Shown one piece after another: positions 1-5,484 of a DNA stretch of 5,484 bases (its first letter is position 1; each line of letters opens with the position of its first letter). The notes under the pieces are model-generated. The model saw only the letters and a list, made by a program, of their open reading frames with translations. It ran no database searches and was not told the origin of the DNA. Made by a program: the position numbers and the translations under genes. The DNA lies in the NCBI GenBank assembly GCA_028872685.1, contig JAPKEI010000200.1, forward strand, positions 1-5,484. Direction: 5' to 3'. The stretch comes from Verrucomicrobiota bacterium. GTDB taxonomy: Bacteria > Verrucomicrobiota > Verrucomicrobiia > Limisphaerales > UBA1100.

Positions 1-1357
1 AACGAGTGGCGGCGGCTACCAAGAACGGTTTCACTCCCATATCCACCATGCGGGTAATGGCACCGGGCGCATCGTTGGTGTGCAACGTGGAGAACACAAA
101 GTGCCCCGTAAGCGAAGCATTCACAGCAATGGTGCCAGTTTCCGAATCCCGAATTTCCCCGAGCATAATGATGTTCGGCGCTTGGCGCAGCATCGCCCGC
201 AACGCGGCGGAAAAAGTCATGCCCGCCGCCACATTAACTTGGCATTGGTTGATTCCAGAGAGGATGTATTCCACCGGATCCTCCACGGTAATGATTTTTT
301 TGTTCGGGGTGTTAAGGAGATTGAGACAGGAATAAAGTGTGGTGGTTTTTCCTGAGCCGGTTGGCCCTGTGACGAGCATGATGCCGTCAGGCATTTGGGC
401 GTTGCGCTCAAACACTTCCTGATCTTCCCGCATGAAGCCAAGCTGATCGAGGCCGAGATTCAGTCCGCCCTTGTCCAAAATACGCATCACGATGCTCTCG
501 CCGTAAATGGTAGGCAAACAACTCACACGAAAATCGATCACGCGCCCATCGATCACCTGTTGATAGCGACCATCCTGCGGGGTGCGTTTCTCCGCGATGT
601 TCATGCCGGATTCAATTTTCAACCGACTCACAATCGGTGCCCCAACGCGTTTCGGCGGCGCATTGCCCTCGCGCAACACCCCGTCCACTCGATACCGTAT
701 CCGCATCCGTTCTTCAAAAGGCTCAATGTGAACATCCGAGCAGCCTATCTTGAACCCTTCCTCAATAATCAGGCTCACCATCTTTACCAGCGGCGAATCA
801 GAATCGTCCTCCACCTCCATACCCGCACCATCTGCCGCCGCGCCGCCCTCGGCCTGCACTTGGTCGAGATCCACCTGCGTTTGGGAAAGTTCCTGAACAA
901 TTCGCTCCACAGCTTCATCGGCAGAGCCATAGAAACGATCAATCGCCGCACGGATTTGCGGCTCGCTGGCTACCTTGAATACAATGTTTGAATAATTGAC
1001 CATCCGGGTGAGTCCGTCGGTCGCATCTATGTCGCCTGGATCCGAAAGAGCCACCACCAATTCGTCTTCATTCACCTCCACCGGCACAACCTGATAACGC
1101 CGGGAAATATGCCGCGGAATGGCCCGCAGCAAATCATCGCGTGGCCTCAAGTCACGCAAGTCAATTTGCTCGCACCCAAACTGCGCCGCACGCGCCTGTG
1201 TGATTTGGTCGATGTTAATGATTTTCTGAACCACCAACGTATCGATCAGCCCAGCGCCAGCGGATTCGGCCGCAGGACGCGCCGCATCCAGTTGAGCATT
1301 ATCAACCAGCCCCATGTTCATGAGGGTATCAACCAAGTAATCGTCTTTAACAGCCAT
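1..1357 (-). CDS. pilB: PilB/GspE-type type IV pilus or type II secretion assembly ATPase (3' end cut by window)
   Basis: This is a cytoplasmic hexameric ATPase that powers pilin or pseudopilin polymerisation at the inner membrane. The first 452 residues are visible; relatives are usually about 560-570 residues, so roughly the last fifth, including the usual zinc-binding region, lies beyond the left edge. Residues 1 to about 150 resemble the N-terminal MshEN/T2SSE_N region. The ATPase core follows: SDVHIEP at 207-213, YRVDG at 222-226, RTPQDGR at 258-264, Walker A GPTGSGKTT at 331-339 (Lys337), the Asp box VEDPVE at 358-363, Walker B IIMLGEIRD at 396-404 (Glu401) and the His box LTGHFVFSTLHTND at 416-429. 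All key residues are present and the frame is unbroken. RQAPN replaces the common RQDPD just before Walker B. The ATG at 1357 is chosen; an in-frame TAG lies about 20 nt upstream and a GTG at 1372 is the only other option. No Shine-Dalgarno is evident. PilB and GspE cannot be separated without neighbouring genes; PilT is less likely given the long N-terminal domain. Confidence 0.95.
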   Translation of the reverse strand, partial: MAVKDDYLVDTLMNMGLVDNAQLDAARPAAESAGAGLIDTLVVQKIINIDQITQARAAQFGCEQIDLRDLRPRDDLLRAIPRHISRRYQVVPVEVNEDELVVALSDPGDIDATDGLTRMVNYSNIVFKVASEPQIRAAIDRFYGSADEAVERIVQELSQTQVDLDQVQAEGGAAADGAGMEVEDDSDSPLVKMVSLIIEEGFKIGCSDVHIEPFEERMRIRYRVDGVLREGNAPPKRVGAPIVSRLKIESGMNIAEKRTPQDGRYQQVIDGRVIDFRVSCLPTIYGESIVMRILDKGGLNLGLDQLGFMREDQEVFERNAQMPDGIMLVTGPTGSGKTTTLYSCLNLLNTPNKKIITVEDPVEYILSGINQCQVNVAAGMTFSAALRAMLRQAPNIIMLGEIRDSETGTIAVNASLTGHFVFSTLHTNDAPGAITRMVDMGVKPFLVAAATR

Positions 1358-1475
1358 GCAACGCGCCGCCACAAACTACGACCCCAAGTAGCCCCACGTC
1401 AAATACGAGCTATAAACAAAAGGGATTTGTGAGTTTATCCTACGTGTGCGGATGAAGACGGTTTGGCCCCATTAT
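1358..1475 (-). other. Untranslated leader/upstream region of pilB
   Basis: No gene is seen here. The stretch lies between the terminator of the DUF1080 gene and the pilB start. It contains an imperfect AT-rich dyad at 1412-1438 (ACAAA at 1416-1420 with TTTGT at 1426-1430 around a 5-nt loop, plus ATAA/TTAT outer arms separated by a bulge). No sequence matching a riboswitch I know was recognised. If transcription starts near the TATAAT at 1471-1476, the leader would be about 105 nt. Confidence 0.4.
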
Positions 1476-1476
1476 A
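1471..1476 (-). promoter_or_regulatory. Candidate -10 hexamer for pilB
   Basis: The minus strand reads TATAAT, an exact sigma-70 -10 consensus, directly after the T-tract of the upstream terminator. No good -35 hexamer is found 16-18 nt further upstream, because that space is occupied by the terminator stem. The match may therefore be chance in an AT-rich stretch. It is the best -10 candidate I see between the DUF1080 stop and pilB. Confidence 0.3.
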
Positions 1477-1504
1477 AAAAAAGCGGAGCCATTTTGGCCC
1501 CGCT
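1476..1504 (-). terminator. Rho-independent terminator of the DUF1080 gene
   Basis: On the minus strand a 9-bp GC-rich stem (AGCGGGGCC with GGCTCCGCT, one G-U wobble) encloses a 5-nt loop and runs straight into seven T residues. It begins about 19 nt past the TGA stop of the DUF1080 gene. Stem, loop and T-tract fit a classic intrinsic terminator, and its direction separates the DUF1080 transcript from pilB. Confidence 0.9.
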
Positions 1505-1522
1505 CAATGAGCATATATTTGG

Positions 1523-2305
1523 TCAGTCGTCCAACTCCACCACCCAAATATTGCGGAACCTCGTCGGGTTGCCGTGATCCTGCAGGCCAATGGAACCCGG
1601 CCCGTGCTTCACATATTTCTTTACGCCCCGATGCCCGGATGGGCCGATGAGTTCGCGTTGGTCGTGCACCTTCACACCATTGTGAATCACTGTCACCACT
1701 GCTGACCGCGTCACTTTTCCGTCCTTGCCAAACTTCGGCGCGTGAAATTCGATGTCATAAGTCTGCCATTCACCCGGAGGTCGGCACACATTCACGCGCG
1801 GCGGATACTGGCCGTAAATCGCCGCACACTGACCGTCGGCATAGGAAATGTTATTGTACGAATCCAGCACTTGCACCTCGTATTTGCCGCAAAAAAATAC
1901 GCCGCTGTTGCCGCGCCCCTGACTATTACCAACCACTTTTTCCGGCGTGGCAAATTCCAAGTGCAACTTGATGGAGCCAAACTTCTTCTTGCTGTTCAAC
2001 TGGCCTGAGCCACGCGTTACTTCCATGTAGCCCTTTTCCACCTTCCATTTATTGTGACTCCATTGGCTCATGTCTGTGCCATCAAACAACACCACCGCGC
2101 CCTTGGGCGGTTTAGCACCGAGGGTTTTTGACAGGCCAACCTCCACCACCTTCGGCCGCGGCCGGTTAGCGTCATGCACTCGCCATTTTTGACCGGGGAT
2201 GACTGGCGTGTCCGTGTAGCCCGGCAGGTTTTTGTCAGCAGCGGCCGTTTCAAAAACGGAAATCGCCAGCATGGGAACGAGGGAAAAGAGTACAATCTTT
2301 TTCAT
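1523..2305 (-). CDS. Secreted DUF1080 / 3-keto-disaccharide hydrolase domain protein
   Basis: A 260-residue exported protein. The N-terminus has a lysine pair, a hydrophobic core (about residues 4-18) and an ETAAA/D junction, giving a probable Sec signal peptide cleaved near residue 23; there is no lipobox. A linker (GYTDTPVIPGQKW at 29-41) leads into one DUF1080 domain from about residue 70: VLFDG at 72-76, GNSGVF at 132-137, YEVQVLDSY at 142-150, IYGQYPP at 163-169, GEWQTYDI at 178-185 and LQDHGN at 241-246. The family has a concanavalin/laminin-G-like fold and is linked to glycan or keto-sugar hydrolysis, though many members are uncharacterised, so the substrate is unknown. Three cysteines (139, 160, 174) fall in the exported domain and could allow a disulfide. 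ATG at 2305 is preferred over an in-frame GTG at 2323 because it starts directly at the signal peptide. The gene stands alone, with its own terminator and a divergently transcribed neighbour. Confidence 0.92.
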   Translation of the reverse strand: MKKIVLFSLVPMLAISVFETAAADKNLPGYTDTPVIPGQKWRVHDANRPRPKVVEVGLSKTLGAKPPKGAVVLFDGTDMSQWSHNKWKVEKGYMEVTRGSGQLNSKKKFGSIKLHLEFATPEKVVGNSQGRGNSGVFFCGKYEVQVLDSYNNISYADGQCAAIYGQYPPRVNVCRPPGEWQTYDIEFHAPKFGKDGKVTRSAVVTVIHNGVKVHDQRELIGPSGHRGVKKYVKHGPGSIGLQDHGNPTRFRNIWVVELDD

Positions 2306-2349
2306 ATCAAATGGTTCTGCCACCAGCCTAGCAACCGCACCCCCACCCG

Positions 2350-2368
2350 CAAGCGAAACTTTCGCTTG
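2350..2368. promoter_or_regulatory. Perfect 19-bp palindrome, candidate operator
   Basis: CAAGCGAAA and TTTCGCTTG form two perfect 9-bp arms around a single central C. The site lies in the 95-bp divergent region, 45 bp from the DUF1080 start and 33 bp from the ABC ATPase start, where a dimeric regulator could act on either promoter. No T-tract follows on either strand, so an intrinsic terminator is unlikely. The binding protein cannot be named from the sequence. Confidence 0.5.
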
Positions 2369-2376
2369 GCCGTACA

Positions 2377-2395
2377 GCTTTTGCCCGTTAAAAGC
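2377..2395. repeat. Short inverted repeat next to the ABC ATPase start
   Basis: GCTTTT (2377-2382) and AAAAGC (2390-2395) are perfect 6-bp inverted arms separated by 7 nt, ending 5 nt before the GTG start of the ABC gene. On RNA this would be a weak hairpin over the expected ribosome-binding region; on DNA it could be a second regulator half-site pair. It could also be chance. Confidence 0.3.
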
Positions 2396-2400
2396 CCTGC

Positions 2401-3207
2401 GTGCCGCGCCGCCCTATTCTTTATATTGAAAACCTCCGACTCGAGCGAGGCGACACCGTCATTCTCAACGGCATTAACTGGCGCGTGGATCCCGGCCAGC
2501 ACTGGGTTGTCCTCGGCCCCAACGGTTCTGGCAAAACCACATTACTCGCCGCGCTCACTGGCTACAAAACCCCCACCGACGGCGACATCCAATTACTCGG
2601 TCAAACCTTTGGCGAAAGCCACTGGCCCGAGCTGCGCAAAAAAATAGGACTCGTCAGCAGTGCCCTCAACAAACTGATGGCCCCCGCCGAGCCCGCGCTC
2701 GAGACAGTCATCAGCGGCAAATACGCTATGATCGATCTCTGGGAAACCCCAACCCCCGCCGACCGGCGCACCGCCCGCTCCATCCTCAAACGCATCGAAT
2801 GCCTCCCCCTTGTCGACCGCCCCTGGCACCACCTCTCCCAAGGAGAACGCCAGCGCATCCTAATCGGCCGCGCACTGATGGCGAAACCCAAGCTACTCAT
2901 CCTCGACGAACCCTGCGCTGGCCTCGATCCCGTTGCCCGCGAAAACTTCCTTCAATTCCTCAACCGGCTTGCCCGGCAATCCAACGCCCCTGCCCTCGTC
3001 TTCGTCACTCATCACGTCGAAGAAATTATGCCTGCCTTCTCCCACGCGCTGCTGTTAAAGGAAGGTCAAGTTTGTGCTTCCGGCCTTTTAAAGGAAACGT
3101 TAACGAGCAAAAATTTGAGCAGATCTTTTGGTGACACTGTGAAGCTGGAGCAGAAAAACGGGCGGTACACATTGAAGGTGAAACCGACGCGGAAAGGAAT
3201 GATGTGA
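2401..3207 (+). CDS. Stand-alone ABC ATP-binding protein, ModF/YlmA-like (COG1119-type)
   Basis: A 268-residue single nucleotide-binding domain with no membrane segment. Motifs in order: Walker A GPNGSGKTT at 39-47 (Lys45), signature LSQGERQ at 145-151, Walker B LLILDEP at 165-171 (Asp169, catalytic Glu170), D-loop GLD at 174-176 and the switch histidine in THH at 203-205. It should therefore bind and hydrolyse ATP. The usual Q-loop glutamine is not seen; IGLVSS at 82-87 occupies the position, as I recall for the ModF/YlmA-like group. The start is GTG at 2401: an in-frame TAA lies 12 nt upstream, and starting at a later ATG would remove Walker A. No Shine-Dalgarno precedes it. The gene is divergent from the DUF1080 gene and its stop is 4 nt from the convergent uxaA stop. 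No permease or binding-protein gene is in the window, so the partner and substrate are unknown; the molybdate link is only a family label. Confidence 0.9.
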   Translation: MPRRPILYIENLRLERGDTVILNGINWRVDPGQHWVVLGPNGSGKTTLLAALTGYKTPTDGDIQLLGQTFGESHWPELRKKIGLVSSALNKLMAPAEPALETVISGKYAMIDLWETPTPADRRTARSILKRIECLPLVDRPWHHLSQGERQRILIGRALMAKPKLLILDEPCAGLDPVARENFLQFLNRLARQSNAPALVFVTHHVEEIMPAFSHALLLKEGQVCASGLLKETLTSKNLSRSFGDTVKLEQKNGRYTLKVKPTRKGMM

Positions 3208-3211
3208 AGTT

Positions 3212-4765
3212 TTAATATTGCGCCCCAGGAAACCAAGGCTGGAACTCATCATCCCCAATCCCATTCAACTCACTCTTCGTTTTCTCCCCGCTTGCCACCG
3301 CGATGATTTTCTCAAAAATTCGCGCGCCCACTTCCGCCACCGTTTCCGTGCCATCGATGATCGTCCCCGCATTCAAATCCATGTCCTCTTCCATCCAGTT
3401 AAACAGTGCCGTGTTGGTGGACACCTTGATGCACGGCGCCGGTTTACAGCCATACACACTGCCGCGACCGGTGGTGAAAACACCCACATTGCAACCGCCC
3501 GCCACCAGCCCCGTCATACTCACCGGATCATAACCGGGCGTATCCATAAAACAAAACCCCGCCGTGTCGATGCGTTCGGCGTAATCGTACACCGCCATCA
3601 GCGGCGACTGCCCGCCCTTGGCCAGTGCGCCAAGGCTCTTTTCATAAATCGTGGTAAGCCCGCCAGCCTTGTTGCCCACAGAAGGATTATTGTTGATAGT
3701 GCTGTCGTGTCGTCGCGCGTAGTCCTCCCACCAATGGATTTGCCGCATTAGCTTTTCGGCAATCTCCGGTGTGGCCGCACGATTGGTCAGCAAATGTTCC
3801 GCGCCATAAATTTCCGTGGTCTCCGCCAACACAGAAGTGCCGCAGTGCCTCACCAGCTCATCGGAGGCGACGCCCAGCGCGGGGTTTGCCGTGCAACCGC
3901 TATTGCCATCTGAGCCGCCGCAGTTTTCCGCCAGTAACAATTTTGACAAAGGTTGCTCCGTGCGCCGCCCCTCTGCCACCTTCGGCAAAATCGCCTCCAC
4001 CGCCTTAGCCGCCGCTTCGATTGTCTTCAACGAACCGCCCGTGCCTTGGATCGTCATGAATTCCGGCGCAAGCTCGCCTTCGCGCAAATTGTCCAAATCA
4101 TAATCCTCGCGAATGCCCGCGATTTGATTGTCCTCGCAGCCGAGCCCGATCATTACATAACCCGCGATGTTTGAATGCCTCGCCATGTTGCCGAGTGTGC
4201 GGCGGATAATTTGCATCGGCCCGCCCGGATCCACCCCGCACCCGCCTTGCGTCTTTAGTGCAATCACACCATCGATATTCGGAAATTGTTTTTGAAACTC
4301 CGGCCCGCGAAAGCGCTCCGCCACATAACGCGAAACGGAGTTGGAACAGTTCACATTGGAAATCACCGCCACATAATTGCGTGTGCCGGCCCGCCCAGCC
4401 GGGCGGGCAAACCCCTGAAACGTGCGACGCTCCACCTGAGGATAAAATTCCGTGGGCCGATAATCCGAACAAGGATGATGCTCCCGTTCATAATCTCGGC
4501 ACACCAAATTTTGCGAATGCACATGCTCCCCAGCCGCAATATCCCCTTCAGCAAAACCAATGATCTGTCCGTATTTTCGCAGTGCCTCGCCGTCTACCAC
4601 CGCCTTTAGTGCAATCTTGTGCCCAGCCGGAATGGTCACCGCCGTTGTAATCGAACCATTTCCATTGGCCAACTCCGTGCCCGCCTTCACAGTTTTTTTT
4701 AACACGCCCACGTGATCGCCCTCACGCAAACGCAGCACAACTGAATCCAAATTAATCAAAGCCAT
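3212..4765 (-). CDS. uxaA: UxaA-family altronate (or galactarate) dehydratase
   Basis: A 517-residue cytoplasmic enzyme, full length for the family. Members dehydrate sugar acids: UxaA turns D-altronate into 2-keto-3-deoxy-D-gluconate in hexuronate breakdown, while GarD relatives act on galactarate. Residues about 6-87 form the SAF domain (KYGQIIGFA at 64-72, GEHVHSQN at 79-86). The catalytic part follows: GRAGTRNYV at 124-132, NVNCSNS at 137-143, GGCGVDPGG at 174-182, GLGCEDNQI at 207-215, NCGGSDGNSGCTANPALG at 281-298, DTPGYDPVS at 408-416 and TTGRGSVYGCKPAP at 431-444. Conserved cysteines 140, 176, 210, 282 and 440 are candidate ligands or active-site residues of this iron-dependent family. 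ATG at 4765 is preferred; GTG at 4783 would add six residues encoded by a direct repeat. It lies 44 nt downstream of pbpC on the same strand, so cotranscription is possible. Altronate versus galactarate specificity cannot be settled here. Confidence 0.93.
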   Translation of the reverse strand: MALINLDSVVLRLREGDHVGVLKKTVKAGTELANGNGSITTAVTIPAGHKIALKAVVDGEALRKYGQIIGFAEGDIAAGEHVHSQNLVCRDYEREHHPCSDYRPTEFYPQVERRTFQGFARPAGRAGTRNYVAVISNVNCSNSVSRYVAERFRGPEFQKQFPNIDGVIALKTQGGCGVDPGGPMQIIRRTLGNMARHSNIAGYVMIGLGCEDNQIAGIREDYDLDNLREGELAPEFMTIQGTGGSLKTIEAAAKAVEAILPKVAEGRRTEQPLSKLLLAENCGGSDGNSGCTANPALGVASDELVRHCGTSVLAETTEIYGAEHLLTNRAATPEIAEKLMRQIHWWEDYARRHDSTINNNPSVGNKAGGLTTIYEKSLGALAKGGQSPLMAVYDYAERIDTAGFCFMDTPGYDPVSMTGLVAGGCNVGVFTTGRGSVYGCKPAPCIKVSTNTALFNWMEEDMDLNAGTIIDGTETVAEVGARIFEKIIAVASGEKTKSELNGIGDDEFQPWFPGAQY

Positions 4766-4768
4766 CGG

Positions 4769-4788
4769 CACGAAGATAAACACGAAGA
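4769..4788. repeat. 8-bp direct repeat, 12-bp period, in the pbpC-uxaA gap
   Basis: CACGAAGA occurs at 4769-4776 and again at 4781-4788, separated by TAAA. The copies sit immediately upstream of the uxaA ATG, inside the 44-nt gap. On the minus strand this reads as tandem TCTTCGTG units. If translation began at GTG 4783 the repeat would be partly coding, which is one reason to prefer the ATG at 4765. Confidence 0.55.
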
Positions 4789-4809
4789 CTCACTCTGCAC
4801 AGAAAACAA

Positions 4810-5484
4810 TTACAACCCCTCAACCTGGATCCACGTTTCCAGCCGGTGACCGCCCACTTCCACCGTGAGCTGATGCCGTCCCGGTTGCAATTGCACAAAT
4901 ACATCCCCGTCAATCGCAATACATTCCAGCGTATCCGATGACCAACGCGCCGCAACCCCATTCACGCGCAACCTCACTTGGCGGCTCGAAGGCGGCAAGT
5001 CAGGATCCAAATAATAAACCGTGCCCGCCATGGGCGACAATACGCGCAATTCGGTTATTTTCGAGACATCGATCACCGCCCGACTCCGAATCGTGTTGTC
5101 CGCGCTGGTAAACCATTCCGCGTAACCCACACCCAACTTAACGCGACCAGCCGCATCAAAGTCATCCCGAGATTCCTTCGGCGGCAATTGCTTCGCAACA
5201 AACCATTCTGCCACGCCCTCCCCCGCCCTTCGGCCGCTAATTCGATTTACCTGTGCGCGCGTTAATCCATTGGGCTGTTCAAATCCACTCGTACCAAACC
5301 GTTCGTGCAAATGCTCCATCACCGTGTGCATCACCGGCGCGGCACCGGTCACGCCCGAAACATTTTGCATCGGCGCGCCATCAAAATTCCCAACCCACAC
5401 ACCCACCGTAAATTCCGGCGTATACCCCATCGCCCAGTTATCCCGAAAATCTGAACTCGTGCCCGTCTTGCACGCTACTGGAAA
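4810..5484 (-). CDS. pbpC: Penicillin-binding protein 1C-like, C-terminal fragment (5' part beyond window)
   Basis: The last 224 residues of a bifunctional class A penicillin-binding protein of the PBP1C type, a periplasmic, membrane-anchored peptidoglycan enzyme; the frame is open to the right edge. The fragment starts within the transpeptidase domain: the KTGTS box is at fragment residues 6-10, followed by the characteristic FRDNWAMGYTPEFTVGVWVG (13-32). A linker with SGRRAGEG and EWFVAKQLPP leads to a C-terminal beta-rich domain at about 145-224 containing YLDPDLP (158-164), matching the BiPBP_C domain that marks PBP1C. The transglycosylase domain and the catalytic SxxK and SxN motifs lie outside the window, roughly 550 residues judging from E. 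coli PBP1C (770 residues). The linker lacks the cysteine-containing segment I remember from proteobacterial PBP1C. TAA stop at 4812-4810; uxaA follows 44 nt later on the same strand with no terminator between them. Confidence 0.92.
   Translation of the reverse strand, partial: FPVACKTGTSSDFRDNWAMGYTPEFTVGVWVGNFDGAPMQNVSGVTGAAPVMHTVMEHLHERFGTSGFEQPNGLTRAQVNRISGRRAGEGVAEWFVAKQLPPKESRDDFDAAGRVKLGVGYAEWFTSADNTIRSRAVIDVSKITELRVLSPMAGTVYYLDPDLPPSSRQVRLRVNGVAARWSSDTLECIAIDGDVFVQLQPGRHQLTVEVGGHRLETWIQVEGL

Noticed and set aside
395..991. 198-codon open frame on the plus strand
   Set aside because: It lies wholly antisense to the well-conserved pilB core, and its His/Arg-rich translation shows no domain; a shadow of codon bias.
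2377..2395. The GCTTTT/AAAAGC dyad as an intrinsic terminator
   Set aside because: The stem is only 6 bp and AT-rich, with no following T-tract, and it sits upstream of both divergent genes rather than after a gene.
2593..2900. Two minus-strand frames opposite the ABC ATPase
   Set aside because: They overlap the signature-motif region of a clear ABC gene and have no independent support.
3218..3751. 177-codon open frame on the plus strand
   Set aside because: Antisense to the conserved C-terminal half of UxaA; the translation is low-complexity and Arg/His-rich.
1523..4765. A single sugar-acid or glycan utilisation cluster (DUF1080 + ABC + UxaA)
   Set aside because: Orientation alternates, the DUF1080 gene has its own terminator, and no transporter permease, kinase, aldolase or regulator is present; functional linkage is not supported.
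4810..5430. PBP gene beginning at the ATG at 5430
   Set aside because: The frame continues upstream to the window edge and encodes the KTGTS box before that ATG, so the ATG is an internal Met.
1..5484. Mobile element, CRISPR array, tRNA or defence system
   Set aside because: No transposase or integrase motifs, no terminal inverted repeats, no regularly spaced repeats and no tRNA-like cloverleaf were found; all long frames belong to known families.

Overview
The window is a chromosomal segment, moderately GC-rich by eye, most likely from a member of the Verrucomicrobiota or at least the PVC group. The main pointer is a secreted DUF1080 (3-keto-disaccharide hydrolase-like) protein, a family strongly expanded in Verrucomicrobiota and Planctomycetota. 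The divergent C-terminal part of the PBP1C-like protein and the lack of recognisable Shine-Dalgarno sequences fit this but do not prove it. No rRNA marker is present, so the placement is an inference.

Layout, left to right: (1) 1-1357, minus strand: a PilB/GspE-type secretion or type IV pilus assembly ATPase, cut at its C-terminus by the left edge. (2) 1358-1522: intergenic, with a strong intrinsic terminator for the next gene and a possible promoter for pilB. (3) 1523-2305, minus: a secreted DUF1080 protein. (4) 2306-2400: a 95-bp divergent promoter region with a perfect 19-bp palindrome. (5) 2401-3207, plus: a stand-alone ABC ATPase of the ModF/YlmA-like group with a GTG start. (6) 3212-4765, minus: a full-length UxaA-family altronate/galactarate dehydratase, convergent with the ABC gene at a gap of only 4 nt. 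(7) 4810 to the right edge, minus: the C-terminal end of a penicillin-binding protein 1C-like enzyme, showing the KTGTS box and the C-terminal BiPBP_C domain.

The genes belong to separate housekeeping or accessory functions: envelope (pbpC), sugar-acid catabolism (uxaA), possible extracellular glycan use (DUF1080), an orphan ATPase, and pilus or secretion (pilB). pbpC and uxaA are codirectional with a short gap and may be cotranscribed. The DUF1080 gene looks monocistronic, with its own terminator. I see no evidence of a mobile element, defence system, CRISPR array, RNA gene or novel multi-gene system. The points most worth checking are the operator-like palindrome, the terminator region with its alternative pairing and TATAAT hexamer, the degenerate Q-loop of the ABC ATPase, and the consistent absence of Shine-Dalgarno motifs.
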